A stretch of 64,000 nt of DNA from Saururus chinensis (GCA_035235625.1 CP141141.1:5694968-5758967), one strand, 5' to 3'; counted from the first letter of the stretch, positions 1 through 12,913 are shown. Numbers and translations are program-made. Notes: a model not told the origin generated them from the sequence alone.

Positions 1-1239
1 GACTCCTTAAGGTGGAATGTTCGAAAGAGAAAAACTGAAAATCCACAAGGAGTCCTCCGGTTGTATAGAGAGTTAGACCACCACCAGCCTTATCAGGTAA
101 TTTTATTTCATTATCAAATTTCATACAATGATTATAAGATATGTATGGTAATTTAAACTTAATTATCTTTATAAAATGTGTAGGTTATTTGGTAGTCGTA
201 TTTGCCAGAGGTTTTGGCTATGTTACCTCATCTCTGCACCGATGGTTGAGATGTGTGGCTCTCACGAATGCCACTCATCTATTTTGAAATTATCGAGATG
301 TATGTGCCAGATCATGTGATGCTCTAGTTTAACTTGCAGCAAGAGGTCCCACCTCATACTGTCGAGTTTGTCTATCGCATCACTCGACAAGGTCTCCATA
401 TTACCGACTAGGCTATACATCATGCAGCATATATCGCTTGATGGGATAATAGGAGAGCCACTATTATCCGAGGGGAGATGACTATAATATCGCGAGATGT
501 TCATAGTTCATATATGTAGTGGTATTTACCCATTACATGGCAAAATATTTTACCGCGCGATGATGTAGAGGAGATGACATATCAGCCTAGGGTTGTGTCA
601 GAGGTAGCTTTGGTAAGTATATCTTTGTTAATTATATAATAATATTTTCTTATTTCTCATTTATTATTTATCTAACTTTTATTTTAATTTTTATATAGCT
701 TGGATTAGCGTGATGTACACTTGCAAATTTGACTGAAGCTGTTAACACTTACCTTAGGGTGAGATTTTATTAACATCATGTCAATCGATGATCAGGCAAT
801 ATCAGGATGTCCTTAGTAGCTTGCCACTCCTTCAGCCGGTGATTACAGACATTCATGGGCATTATCATACCGACAATGCAGCTCATACACAGCCGAGGCA
901 TGATCCATTCGCTGATATTCCGTCTTCATCTATAGCACCTACCTCTCCTCCACGTTCATCATTTCTGGATACTCCACATGTAGCTTACCCCCATCCAAAT
1001 CTGATACTCTATTATAGACAAGAGCGGCCAGCTCGTGTTGAGCCATTGGTTACTTATGCACAATCGGAGTCAGAGCTGGAGCAAGAGTAGGGGGACCATG
1101 AGGAGCAGGGGGTCTATGAGCAGGAGGATCAAGTAGACCATGAGGAGCAAGAGGAGCTAGTACAGCACCGTCGGGGTCGGGGTCTGGGTCTAGGCCAAGG
1201 TCGAAGTCGAAGTCGAGGACGTAGAAGTAGAAGAGATTG
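1..1239 (+). pseudogene. Decayed plant mobile domain (PMD, MAIN-like) gene, C-terminal half
   Basis: Read on the plus strand, the first 100 bases encode a stretch beginning DSLRWNVRKR that ends at a GT splice donor near base 100. A second block from about 265 encodes MPLIYFEIIEMYVPDHVM and, further on, IHHAAYIA. This is the order seen in plant mobile domain proteins, a family shared by plant transposons and a few domesticated genes such as MAIN. A third block (788-1239) is an acidic, Pro/Ser-rich tail ending in an Arg/Gly-rich RGRG-type stretch and a stop at 1237-1239, also typical of the family. Several in-frame stops interrupt the middle block (for example in the codons after the VM of DHVM and before WDNRR), so it is not a working gene. 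Its 5' half lies outside the window. A homologous relic lies at 33640-35480 on the other strand. Family call fairly sure; exact exon limits are inferred. Confidence 0.6.
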
Positions 1240-1394
1240 ACTGTATTAGATTTGCCATATGTTTGTTTTGAACTAAACATTTTATTAACATATGTGATGT
1301 TAGATTTATATGTAGATGATAGTTGATGTGGATAAATTTGATGTTGTGTAGAATGTACAGGGACATGTTAATTTCAGTTGTAAGTTATCTTAAA

Positions 1395-1738
1395 AAAAAT
1401 TATGAATCAGATTTCATCCTTTGAAAGCACGAAATTAGGCTTTGGAGACTTGAAGCCGGAATGAATAAAAGGACCCTGATTTTGTCCTTTCAGGTTAATC
1501 CTTTAGAAAGATAAAATCAATGCAGAGCATGTCATTTGTCTAGATTTCATCCTTTGGAATGATTTTGTCCTTCCAAAGGACGAAATCAATTAAAATTGTA
1601 AAAAAAAGCCACGTAAGAGCCAACACTTAGTTGGCGCCTACGTGATGAAAATCAACACCACTTTAGAAAATATTTCCCAAAGTGGGTTATTTCAGTAATT
1701 ATTTCTTTTTTAATTATTATTTAAATAAATTTCCCTTA
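1395..1738. mobile_element. Palindromic MITE family P, copy 1 (right part)
   Basis: Contains repeats of a TTTCATCCTTT motif in both orientations and ends in an AT-rich arm (TTTAATTATTATTTAAATAA). The same core and the same right arm occur at 55190-55610 and 31963-32416. The left arm is not recognisable here, so this copy looks truncated. Non-coding. Confidence 0.5.
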
Positions 1739-1814
1739 ATTTTATATTTGTTCTATTCTTATGATTGTGTATCATATGGATGTCGAGTATTACATGATAT
1801 TATATCATAAGATA

Positions 1815-2624
1815 ATAGCAGCGTATATATATAAATTAGATAATAAAAAATAAAATAAATTAGAACTAAAAATAAAAAATAAAATAAATTAGAACTAAAA
1901 TATCATGGAAGAAATGTTGTTATAGTTATAATATATACTTTGAAGATCATAATAATAATAAATTATGTGCACATATAACTATAAGTATTATATTTACACA
2001 TATATTCTCATAGATGGCAATTAGGATTAATATCAAATTAAAGGTTTGCGAAGATAATGGTGTCAAAAGGCTTCGCACCATGGAGTGCATCATTTATATT
2101 GAAAACTAGTTTGGTCATTGATCTTAGCTAATAGAGCTCCTCAAGAGTTTTTAATAGTGTCAAAAAAACATAAATCTAAGCATGTGTAATATAGGTAAAA
2201 ATATGAAAATATATTATTTTGATGCATATTTTATGTGTGGCCCAAAAAAATTAGAGAAAACATAATCACGTGGTATTCTCATTTGATAAAACTTGTCAAG
2301 AGTTTTCTAATGATACTAAAAATACTCAAATATAAGTTTAAAAGTATAAGATATAACCTTATAAAGTTAAAATTAACGTAATGTAAAAAATAGGGCCCAT
2401 ATTGTATCATCAACTAGTATTTGGTTAGCATGTGGTGGTCATCTAAAAGAATTTAACTAAATAATTTTATGAAAATACCCTTATCATATACTAATTCAAA
2501 TTTGTACATTAGAGAAAAATGTGATAGCAATATAGGAAGCTTGGCAAAAATCCACCGTCACTCAATATATAGAAATTTTAGAAAAAATCTATCGTCATTC
2601 AATTTTCTATAAATAGTAGTATGA
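1815..2624 (-). mobile_element. Non-autonomous Helitron, copy A
   Basis: On the minus strand the element starts TCATACTACTATTTATAGAA just after an A, and ends near 1815 in a sequence that corresponds to the CTAG end of the other copies but is mutated here (CTAT). About 0.8 kb, no coding capacity. Homologous along its length to 13700-14531, 26071-26866 and 51859-52602. TC at the 5' end, CTAG at the 3' end and insertion between A and T are the Helitron hallmarks. Confidence 0.6.
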
Positions 2625-3916
2625 TTCATAAGTGTGTTGGCTTGCTTTGCCTACTAATGTTGGTCATTATTTATAAGTTGTTATGCTTTTGCTGATGCTA
2701 TCAAATTTATGACTATGCATTCTGATTAAATTTTTTTTTTTAAATATTCAATTATATGTTGTAGATTAATCTTTTATATGTTCTGTTCAGGTGAAAGTTG
2801 GATCAATGGGAAGGAATTTTTCTATTGCATTGCAAAATTATACTTCAAAAACTCGTTCTCGAATGTAGGATTATGGCATGCATTATGAAACCGTACTTTC
2901 AAAGAGCAATTTGCCAAAATAGCCCTTGAGTATAGTATAATACACAAAATGTCACATATTTCCCTATAATACACAAAATGACCCTATGCACATGTAAACC
3001 TCTACATATGTGGCAAGAATTGTCTACAATACTCATTTTCTATTTTCTTCTTCTTAACTTCACTAACCCACTGCTTCTCTTTTCTAGCAACTCTGGTTTT
3101 GACTCCACCACTAGCTCCAGCACCTCTGTGATCAACTCTACTGCCTCCACCACAACTTCGCTTTCTCTGCCACTGTCTCTGCTTTATTGGACTTTGTCTT
3201 CACCTCCTCGACGATCACCTTTTTATCCCCTCTTCTACACCTCCTCCTCCCCTTCCTTTTCCTCCTCCCATCCCTTCCTCTTCCTCCCTTCCTCCTCTCT
3301 CTCTCCTCTCCTCCTCTTCCTCCTCCCCTGTAACGACCTGAGCCAAGCCGGGCCCACAAAATCACTAATAGGAAATTTTTCTCTTTCCTTGAGCCAGGAA
3401 TCATCGTCTGAGTGCGAGAGGTACAACGTTCGTCTACACACTACGAAGCTTTAAAGCTTCTTCGTGCGTAGACTTAGGTTGTAACGAACACGTACACACA
3501 ACGAAGCTTCATAGTTCGTCGCATGTAAAACAAAATAAAACATATTATTATAATGATTTGGATCGGGTCAACGTTGCCTTGCCGTTGGTTGCCTACGTAC
3601 GTATTGGATATTATTCCAATACGATCGGATCCGAACGTAGTTCTGCCTAATAGCTACTACATACTACAAACATCACAAAATTATACGTATAAAATACATA
3701 TCTCCGAATATTTAATCGGAGTATACAAACACTCATCATATATCGGAGTCAAGCGGAAGTTAATAAATTAATGGAATCGTACATCTCGCTCTACCACAGA
3801 GCGGGATCAAAATCTCATACACGTATCTCGCTCTATCACTGAGCCGAGACCGAGAACACAAATTACACGTCTCGCTCTACCCTAGAGTGAGACCACACAC
3901 GTCATATAAGTATACA

Positions 3917-4790
3917 TCATGGCATCTAGGCACATAGCGTAGTATGTAAGCACATAGCATGACATAGAGGCACATAGCATAGTATATAGGTATATAGCAT
4001 GAAATATAGGTACATAGCATGACATATAGGCACATAGCATGGCATATAGGCACATAGCATGGCATATAGGTACATAGCATAGTATAGAGGCACATAGCAT
4101 GGCATATAGGCACATAGCATAGTATATAGGCACATAGCATGGCATATAGGTACATAGCATAGTATATCGGCACATAGCATGGCATATAGGCATATAGCAT
4201 AGTATATAGGCACATAGCATGGCATACAGGCACATAGTATAGTATATAGGTACATAGCATGACATATAGGTACATAGCATAGTATATGGACACATAGCAT
4301 GGCATATAGGTACATAGCATAGTATATAGGCATATAGCATGGCATATAGGCACATAACATAGTATATAGGTACATAGCATGGCATATAGGCACATAGCAT
4401 GACATATAGGCACATAGCATGACATATATGTACATAGCATAGTATATAGGCACATAGCATGGCATACAGGCACATAGCATAGTATATAGGTACATAGCAT
4501 AGTATATAGGCACATAGCATGGCATATAGGTACATAGCATGACATATAGGTACATAACATAGTATAGAGGCACATAGCATGTCATATAGGTACATAGCAT
4601 AGTATATAGGCACATAGCATGGCATATAGGCACATAGCATAGTATATAGGCACATAGCATGGCATATAGGTACATAGCATAGTATATCGGCACATAGCAT
4701 GGCATATAGGTACATAGTATATAGGCATATAGCATGGCATATAGGCACATAGCATAGTATATAGGCACATAGTATGGCATATATAAATCG
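3917..4790. repeat. 20-nt tandem array, about 43 units
   Basis: Imperfect units of 20 nt that alternate between CACATAGCATGGCATATAGG-like and TACATAGCATAGTATATAGG-like forms. All three minus-strand frames stay open through most of the array because the unit contains no stop codon in that orientation. This is a structural consequence of the repeat, not evidence for a protein. Confidence 0.9.
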
Positions 4791-4899
4791 TAGCATAACA
4801 CACATCATAACTTAGCACATGCTGTACGGAAGATCAGAAATGCTTACTTCCATCATAACCCATACAGTATTGGTATCTACGGATAGAACCCCGTCTTAC

Positions 4900-5430
4900 T
4901 GCGGGTGTCTTTTTCTTGTTTTGGTGTTCGAGCAGAGCCTTGCTTAATCTCGGGGCATTTCCTTCTTATAAGATTGTCAGCTCAGAAAATGGAACCCACC
5001 ATCGCGTAGAACACCTTCGATTTAGTCAAGAACGGCTCTTGAATCGACTAAATCAGAGTTGGGATGGCCAGAAACAGAGAAAACAAAGTTGGTCGGTACG
5101 GGTAGAACCTCTCCTTGTCTTGGGGCATTTCCTCTTCATACGATTGCTAACTCAGAAAACGAAACCCTCCATTGCGTAGAACATACTCGATTTAGTCAAG
5201 AACGCCTCTTGAATTGACTAAATCGGAGTTGGGATGGCCAGAAACAGAGAAAACAAAGTTCGTTGGTGCATGAAAATAACGGGCAGGACCTCCTCTTGTC
5301 TTGGGATGTTTCCTCATCATACGGTCTCCAACTCGAAGAACGGACAGCTCCATTGCGTAGAGCATACTCGATTTAGTAGGAAACGAGTCTTGAACGGCCT
5401 TAATCGGCCTCAGAACGGTCAGAAACGGGG
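4900..5430. repeat. Three-copy tandem repeat of about 175 bp inside the solo LTR
   Basis: The landmark CATTTCC(T)CTTCATA recurs at about 4956, 5126 and 5306, and GTAGAACA/GCATACTCGATTTAGT recurs after each. Units differ by many substitutions, so the array is old relative to the element's insertion. Confidence 0.75.
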
Positions 5431-6821
5431 GTAGAGAAGTTCTCGTTTCAGAATGAAGAAGAATGGGGTATATATAGCCCCCGAGCCGCGCCGAAACCGC
5501 GGCTGCGCCGCTGGTTTCGGGCGGCAGCGCCCGCGGTAACGCGTGGTTCACACCCGCGTTACCGCGGGCGCGTGCGGTTTTGCGGCCGCGCGCCGGCTCG
5601 CGCCAAAAACGCGCTGCGGCGCGCGCCGCGCGCCATTTCTTTTTTATTATTTTTTTATTTTTAAATCCAAAACTTCAAACGCGCGTATCTTCCTACCCCG
5701 GATTCGGATTCGCGTGTTCTAGGTACCGTTGAACTCGTATTGATGAGCCCTTCGATACCAACCCACTTAAAGCAGCAAAATACACTATTTCCAAGTGGGC
5801 CTCATCTATATTGCACGTTTCTTAAATATCATAATTTCTGGTCCCGACCTCCATTTTGCGCGTTCATCGAATCGTTATGCTCGTAATGCCAAGCTCTACC
5901 TGGCTACGGGTATTTTATCTAATGAAAACCCTTAATATTAATCTCAAATTACTGAATTACCCTTAACCCTCCCGGGTTAAGCGTAACCGAAAAACGGGTC
6001 GTTACATCCCCTCCTCTCTATCCTCCTCGATTGACTCCTCTTCCTTCTTCCTAGAATTTTACAAGACTAGTTACAAACTCGTCAGTGGAGCTATTAATTT
6101 TTTTCTTACAAGCTAAAATTTTAAAAAATAAACTCGTAAACATGTTAAACTATTCAAAACTAAGAGTGAGTTTTATTTTAACCTGATTCATAGCATTTTC
6201 TAACTCAACTCTAACATCATACTGATAGTCAACTGTTGACAAATAGATTTATATTAATAAAAAGGATATAAGACAACATTATGAGTGACAATATCTCTGT
6301 AGATAATTATAATGAACTATCTTAACAAACTAAATAGAAAATATAAAAAGCTACAGCAAATTTAAAACACAACTGTTGGTTGTCGAATGTTCTGATTGTC
6401 AACTGATAGAACGTTTGACGTCAGAGATCACCTTCTTCTCTGGCGGTGGCAATTAGAATATTCTTCTCCAACACTGACAACATTTTACTAATGTGTGACA
6501 ATCTACTATGAGGAGATTCGACAGCCAACAATCGACCATTGCATATTTAAAATTTGCTTTATTTTTTATTTTATTTATTTAGTTTGTTATGATAGTTCAT
6601 TATAATATTGTCACTCATAATATTGTCATATATTCCTTTTATTGCAATAAATTTGATTATTGAATGTCGACCATTAGCATGAGGTTAAGATTAGCATTAG
6701 AAAATTATCAGAATTAAGTAAAAATAAAATCTACTCTTGGTTTTGAGTAGTTTAACATATTTATGGATTCATTTTTTAAGATTTGAGCTATTGAGAAAAA
6801 ATTTGTAATAGCTTCGCTAGA

Positions 6822-7343
6822 TAGGGGTGTAAATGGCATCCGTTTCTCCGGTGTCCGTCCGCGTCCGTGTCCGTCTGCACTAAAATGGACAACATTGATT
6901 TTTGTCCGTCCTAAATACGGACGGACATGGACAAGGGTTAGCCGTGTCCGCAGCCGTCCGTGTCCACCAACTATATATTTTATTATTTTTATTTTTACTT
7001 TATACTAAATTACTAACCTATGTCACATAGTTAATCTTCACAACAAGATTGTAAAAAATACATATTATACTCTCACATGTCTTTTATAACATCATTATTT
7101 ATTTATTTTTTAGATTAGTCTATCTTACTATTATTATAACTTATTTTTTAATTAATTTTTTACTAACCATCCCTAATTTAAGAACAAAAGAGTATATGTT
7201 AAACTTTTACCTTTATTCCATCCGTGTCAGTCCATTTTTGTCCGTGTCCATCATGGACAAATATGGACGGACAAGCACTTGGTATGTGTAAAAACGGACG
7301 GCTGCGGACATGCCTTGTCCGCGTCCATCCGTTTACACCCCTA
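6822..7343. mobile_element. hAT-type MITE, 522 bp
   Basis: Terminal inverted repeats TAGGGGTGTAAATGG at the left and its near complement CGTTTACACCCCTA at the right. The flanking 8-mers TCGCTAGA and TCACTAGC are an imperfect 8-bp target duplication, as expected for hAT. The interior is rich in GTCCGT/ACGGAC words in both orientations. No coding capacity. Confidence 0.75.
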
Positions 7344-7617
7344 TCACTAGCTAGTTTGTAACCGGTCTTGTCAGATTCTGAAAGGGGGAAGAGGAGGTGA
7401 CCTAGGAGAAAAAGGGGAGGAGGAATAGGAGGATAAGGAAGAGGAGGAGGTGGTAGCAATAGAGGGGAGGAGGAGAAGGAAATGGTCGAGGTGGTGAAGA
7501 CGAAGTCGGATAAAGTAGAGCTATTGGCAAAAATGGCAAAGTTGGTGGCGGGGACAAATATTAATTCTTGCTCTAGTTCGTGGTATAAAGAAGTAACCTA
7601 TTTGTCATAAAAACAAA
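7344..7617. other. Right arm remnant of the foldback element and flank
   Basis: Purine-rich complement of the CT-rich left arm (3180-3330) up to about 7560, then about 55 bp of unassigned sequence before the MULE target duplication. No gene seen. Confidence 0.5.
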
Positions 7618-7697
7618 GAGTTTTTTCCATATTGCCTAGTCAAAGAATGGAAAATTCCATATTCCTTGGATTTTAAATGGAAATGCCATAAAACCTG
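7618..7697 (+). repeat. MULE left terminal inverted repeat
   Basis: Pairs with the reverse complement of 13123-13202. Immediately preceded by the 9-bp target duplication AAAAACAAA. In Mutator elements such repeats carry the transposase binding site and the promoter for the adjacent gene (family knowledge). Confidence 0.8.
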
Positions 7698-8497
7698 GAA
7701 TAACATGATATAATGTAAATTTTGAACTAAAATATCCTTGACCGGAGGTAGGTTTTATATCGTGTAAAACCCTCACAAAGTCGTATTCATTGGCATACGA
7801 CTTCAAAAGCCGATGATTCCTCTGATTGAAAACTCCGTTCCGATTCAAAACTCCATTCCGATTGGAAAGTCCTCTGATTGAGCACCGTTCATGCAGCATG
7901 GGAGAAGATTTTGCAACCTATCCGACTAGACATGGAAGATTAGGGTTTTTTTGTTTTGGAGCAAGTTTGTGAAGAACAAATTTTGGAACTAGTTTTTCTC
8001 TAAGTTGAGTTTTGAAACTGTACGGCCCAAAGCTGTTTCTTCTTTGTAGTGTGGTTCGGGCTTTCAACAATCCCGATAAAGGAGTAAACTTTGTAGTAAA
8101 GCAACGGCCGAACAAGTGGTTAATCCGGCTTGGAGAACAACAACAACAGTTTCGTGGTAAGGCATTTCGGATATTTGTATACACGAATTTTTATTTAGCG
8201 TGTATGAGAGCACATGACATAGGCAGTTGAAGCAGGCTATCGTTGGGTCAGAAAGATGATGAGTCATATATCGTGTGTTCAATAAGACGTGGAAAACACG
8301 ATGTTCAACCATTATGATATCGTGTATGAGAGTTCCTTATAGCGTATATTCGATGACACAATAAATATACTTATCGTATAAAGAGAAGTTGGTTATATAA
8401 TGTGAATAGACGTGTCTATTGATTATGGTCATGACCTATGGTTGATTGACATATATTTATCCAATTTTGCAGATGTAAAGTTAGAGTATTACATCAA

Positions 8498-10139
8498 ATG
8501 GCGGAGTTAGTGAATGTTGTAGAAGAGAAGAAAAAAAGAATTTATGGGAGAAGACCGGGTCTGGGAACGAATAGTTTCTCCACTGGACTGTGTCTATCAA
8601 AAGACCTTGTAGATTCACGTTCAGGATGCAAGTCCATATTGGTGGAGACTGGGTTCTACCCAGTATATGATTGCGAGCCCATCATCATCTCTAGGCCATT
8701 GTTGGATGTACTCATTGGTGATTGTTGGGATGACTCACTAGAGGTCTTCAACCTAAGGGGCAAAAGACTACCCCTTATTGTGGCTGAAGTGGCTATGATC
8801 ATGAGTTTGAGTGGAAAAGGGAACCCTTGTAAATTGAAAAGTAGGGAGGGAAGGTTGTCCAAGGTAAGGGGCAATTCTACAAGAAGTTCTTCCAAGGGAA
8901 GCGGCTGGAGAAAATAGGACTTGAAGAAATGTTGAAAGAAGTGGCTGCCAAAACAAGGACTGTTTCAGACAAGGACTTAGCATAGTTGGTGATCATGCAC
9001 ATGGGTGTCCTCGTGTTATTCACACAGAGCAACAGAGTCGTATCCCTAGCTCTGTGTGATTACTTAGATGACCTATTGGTCGTAGGGAGCTACAATTGGG
9101 CTAGTGCCGTACAAGATATGCTAATGAGAGGTATATCAACAGCCCACCAGAACATCATGAGTAGATAGGATAAGCATTCCGCCACGACTGGAATTCTCGT
9201 TGGGGCTTCATTAGTGCTCTAGGTAACGCTTGTATGTGTTATACCACGTGAAATCTAATATCGTCTCACTAATGTCATGGTATGTTTACACAGATAAATA
9301 TCACCGTATAAGTCACACGATATGAACTAAATTGTGTTATCAAATATACGACATATAACATGCACATAGACATATTGTGTTCTCGGTAACACAACTAAGT
9401 ATAATATCGTGGATAGGACATTAGATGATCGGTACGTATCGTGTTACCGCAAACACAATGTGGCTCAAAGCGTGTTATTAGTAATATGACTAATTTGTCA
9501 TACTGAGGATACTGACCATTTACACTAATGACTATATTCTTTTTGTATTGTCTGCCAGGTATGGTTTTATGAATATACGTCCATATGGGCTCCTTGTGGT
9601 CCTCTATGCAGCCCAAGGTGAAAGAGGTGGCCCAGATTTACCTAATTTTGAATGATGTGGAGAAGACCAATAAACTTGACCCGACCTACGAAAAGGGGAA
9701 GAAGAAGATTCTAGACCATCACCGGATGAGGAAGTGGTATGAGGAGGTCTTCATACGGGTAAAGCCAGACTCACAAATTATAATATGAATCACACCAATT
9801 GCCGAAGAGGCGCACTTGATGGATGGCCAACGGGCGACCCCGTAGGCTAAGAAGGTGGGTACGCAGACTTTCCAGCAAATGAGATCCACCCACGCCCTCC
9901 ACAGTGAGACGTCGAGGCATGTATATTCCGGCCAGGATGTCATTAAATCATTCATCATGCCAATTGATGTCATGACGGGGATTTGTGATGTTGTTTTGGA
10001 GAAGGTTGTTCTCTACGGTGAGTGGGGATGGAACACAACCCGAGTTGAAGATGCACTCCAACGTGTTAAGAGTGGTCTCAAGGTGGCAACTAGCATCACA
10101 AAACAGATGCAACCCCCCGAGGAAACGGAAATAGAGTAG
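8498..10139 (+). pseudogene. DUF1985/PMD-like accessory gene of the MULE, broken
   Basis: Plus-strand coding blocks: 8498-8860 (MAELVNVVEEKKKR..., then a core with RPLLDVLIGDCWDDSLEVF and LPLIVAEVAMIMSLSGKG), 8890-9170 (GVLVLFTQSNRVVSLAL, YNWASAVQDMLM), 9560-9790 and 9855-10139. The order 'terminal helix, IxRPLL, YNWAxAV' matches the DUF1985/plant-mobile-type domain that precedes Ulp1-like proteases in some plant MULEs (Kaonashi-type). I see no Ulp1 catalytic His-Asp-Cys domain; short frames at 10743-11112 may be the decayed remainder. Blocks are separated by frame changes and at least one in-frame stop (before LVIMHMGV, and after NIMSR), some of which may be introns. Function in transposition is unknown. 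Confidence 0.5.
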
Positions 10140-11330
10140 CCATCTGAACCACCTCATCCGGATGTTGCCCAAGCATCAACTCCCCCTCCAAGAACCAAAG
10201 GATCATCGTCGGTTAGTTTAAAGGCAAGAGCTTCAAAATCCAGATAAGCTCACCAACCATCTGCCCCCAAAGATCAACCAATACCTGTCCCTCAACCAGT
10301 GGACGAGGGATTCATTTTGAGTAAGTATGACATTTTAATGTATCGTGTATCGAACAGGGATAATCATGTAATCGAGGACACGATAGACTACCCAGTTGTG
10401 CATTAAGAAAGATGATTCCATTATGGTCATGTCATCGATCACATGAGCATTGAAGCAGACATTACTGAAGAAAACAAATTGCTTGTGGTCGTGTGATTGT
10501 TAGCACGATTTTTCCTTTTTTCATTTTTCCATCAATACGATATGCAGTTTTATCGTGTATGGTAAAAGACAATTGGCATGCATATCGTGTATTTACTAAA
10601 GCAACTGCTTACTTTTGAAATACAAAGAAACGACAACCGAAAGCTGCCACCAAACCGAAGAAGAAGACCGGTCCGAAGTTGCAAAGGACCGTAATAACTA
10701 GATTTTTATCGAAAATAAATACAAAATACCTAGAACAACCTCATGAGATTAAAGAACAACCCCAGGAGATCGAAGAACAACCCCTGGAGGTTGTCAAACA
10801 ACCCCGGGATGTCGAAGAACAACCTTGGGAGGTCATGTAACCGGAACAACCCCGAGAGGGACCGACAAAACATCCATAATACTCTTTTGAAATCGTACCT
10901 ACCTATAGGTCGGGGAATATTACATGATCTCACTGAGACAACTACACTTCCTGGATTTATATATTCTATCAGTCTCTCGTAAGCAGGAAGTAAGTGATAG
11001 GATTCGTCTGGGTCACCATCTATTAAATCAGTTAGAGCTTTACCTAAACGACCGAATACAATTTAGTAAAGGTTATACGACAGGAGCTTACATTGTGTTC
11101 CCGATCGCATGACATTTTATGTTTTTGTGTGATCAAAATTCATACACGATGACTAGTCATGTTTATGGTAACATGATAGTGACATATGTCATGTGAGTAC
11201 AAATTCCAACTATAGTTTAAGTGTGTAAACAATACACGCTAGACTAACATATCGTGACACTAAATCAATACTTCGATTATTCTCATTCATTACCTATGCG
11301 CCAACATTTCTTGTAGTTTGCAGTTATGCC

Positions 11331-12913
11331 CTAGTGCTTTGAAATATAACTTGCTATGCTCTTTGGTGTAATGTCCACCAAGTCTTTAAATAGGCCATAA
11401 TATTTTCTCTCTATCCAAAGGTACGATGATAGGGGATGGTCAGTTGACTTCCTTTGGGTTCCACAAGCATGAATTGGCACTAACCTTGTGACAGTCACAT
11501 GATGTCTTATATTTGAAGCCCTTATGTACCAGTTACAAGAATCATTGGAGCACTTTGTGGCGTACATATTCTGGTTTTCATCCACAACATGATATGTAAA
11601 ATTCACCTTTATTGCTAAGTCGATCACGACCCTCTTGAAATTCAACAGGCTTAGAAAATGTTCTCCCAATTCAAGGAGCTTCTGATAATCCTTAGCTTGC
11701 AAACTGCCCGCCATTAGCTGGCCTTCACCAATATTCAGTTCTAACATGTTTAAATCATGGACTATATCCCAATATGCCTCCACCTCAACGTCGACATTAC
11801 TGGGAACCTCGCTATTTCCAATTTCTTAGTGGTCAGACATACTTTCCATGTCAACTATATCATTATTGTACCACTGATCCTCACCCCACATATTTTCAAC
11901 TTCTTCACCTTCTCCACCATCGTAATTACAAGGGTTGTATGGAGGTTCGTAGTTATCAAATGAAGTCCTTATCCCACCCATCGTTGGTGACAATTCCTCT
12001 GATATATTTTGATTGACTTCTATTTTAGGTTTTGTACTCGTTGGATTGGTGAAAGAAGATTGACATGGATTTGTTGAGGGCAAGTTTCTCGGTTCTCCCA
12101 ATCTGCATTGCACATTATCGTGTTAAAAAATTGTGACATCAGTCGACATTGTGTATTCTGTTACCACACTTACATTTCAAAACATGTAATCGAAACCACG
12201 ACATGAATGCATGTCGTGTTATTATCTCTACATTGCAACTCATAATTGCTATATCGCATGTTTATATCGTGTAATTACTAGTGTGATATATTACACATTA
12301 TGTTTATTACATCACACGATATGATTTACCCTTAACATGATATGTTCAATATCGTGGTCTCGAGTACACGAAATATTCCAATTGCGTATAATCTAAAGAT
12401 TCATTGTTACCTAACAGTTTCAAAAGTGAACTAGGTTTCATTGAATCTAGTATGAAATCCGACATTAGAGCTGGGATGAGCCATTACGATGGGTGATTTA
12501 GCTCTATTGACTGTCTGGTTCCTTTCTACGGAGGGTGATGGTAATTTATCACCTTTATCGGGCTGTTTCATCTCGGCATACAATGATTACACCTCCTTAT
12601 TCGCCTTCTTATGAATGGAGAACAATGATTGGAGGTCCTCATCATCTTGTAATTCATATATCATGGATGATTGGGAAGATGGAATTGAATACTTCAAACC
12701 GACATTACCATTGACGAAAAGTCGTGCTTTGACTTGCCCCAGCAGCTTGCTAAAGCTCACCGACGGATGAATGTTCATCAATTGTGCCATTCCACAAATA
12801 TACATGTCATCATTGCCTACCTCTCTATTGTAATGGATGCAAATACTGATTCTATCCATGATCAGTGTAAAAGAAAGATTATTTCTGTGAAATACAGCCT
12901 TTAGAGAACTCAC
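11331..12913 (-). pseudogene. MURA-type transposase relic (N-terminal half)
   Basis: Three minus-strand blocks run right to left. 12913-12587 encodes an N-terminal PB1-like domain (ISICIHYNREVG..., typical of plant MULE transposases). 12113-11826 is an acidic linker. 11783-11331 encodes the MuDR DNA-binding domain, with FKRVVIDLAIKVNFTYHV, the metal-binding pair CSNDSCNWYIRAS, HACG, and WIERKYYGLFKDL. The downstream DDE catalytic domain expected of a full transposase (about 700 aa) is missing: the gene stops 40 bp before an ATCGTGT-rich spacer and the opposing gene. An intron-like spacer separates blocks 1 and 2 (12114-12586). This looks like an internal deletion derivative that could only have moved in trans. 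Confidence 0.7.

Larger units (their letters stand above)
3329..6006. mobile_element. Solo LTR (LTR retrotransposon fossil), 2.68 kb
   Basis: Bounded by TGTAACGACC at the left and GGTCGTTACA at the right, with the 5-bp target duplication TCCCC at 3324-3328 and 6007-6011. No internal gag-pol region, so this is a solo LTR left by recombination; gypsy-type by its termini. It holds a long 20-nt tandem array, a three-unit repeat of about 175 bp and a very GC-rich block (5480-5635). The perfect target duplication suggests a moderately recent insertion into the older foldback element. Confidence 0.8.
2920..7560. mobile_element. Long-inverted-repeat (foldback, Mutator-like) element, copy A, with two insertions
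   Basis: The left arm (2920-3328, continuing 6012-6400) and right arm (about 6540-6820 and 7352-7560) are inverted copies of each other. For example, the CT-rich stretch with GACTTTGTCTTCACCTCCTC near 3190 is answered by its reverse complement near 7490, and the AT-rich block near 6240-6350 by 6540-6680. The outer left end, TTTGCCAAAATAGCCCTTGA, resembles MULE termini. The right arm lacks its outermost part. A solo LTR (3329-6006) and a hAT MITE (6822-7343) are inserted in it. The same element without these insertions is copy B at 14828-15990. No transposase is visible. Reading frames in the CT-rich arms (for example 2978-3454) are low-complexity artefacts. Confidence 0.6.

Noticed and set aside
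2978-3454. 158-codon frame rich in Ser, Leu and Pro
   Set aside because: Low-complexity CT-rich arm of the foldback element; its complement occurs in the other arm.
3917-4790. CRISPR-like array
   Set aside because: Units are contiguous 20-mers without unique spacers, in a plant nuclear context.
3882-4818. Long minus-strand frames of 232-308 codons over the 20-nt array
   Set aside because: All three frames are open at once because the repeat unit lacks stops. No independent coding signal and the array lies inside a solo LTR.
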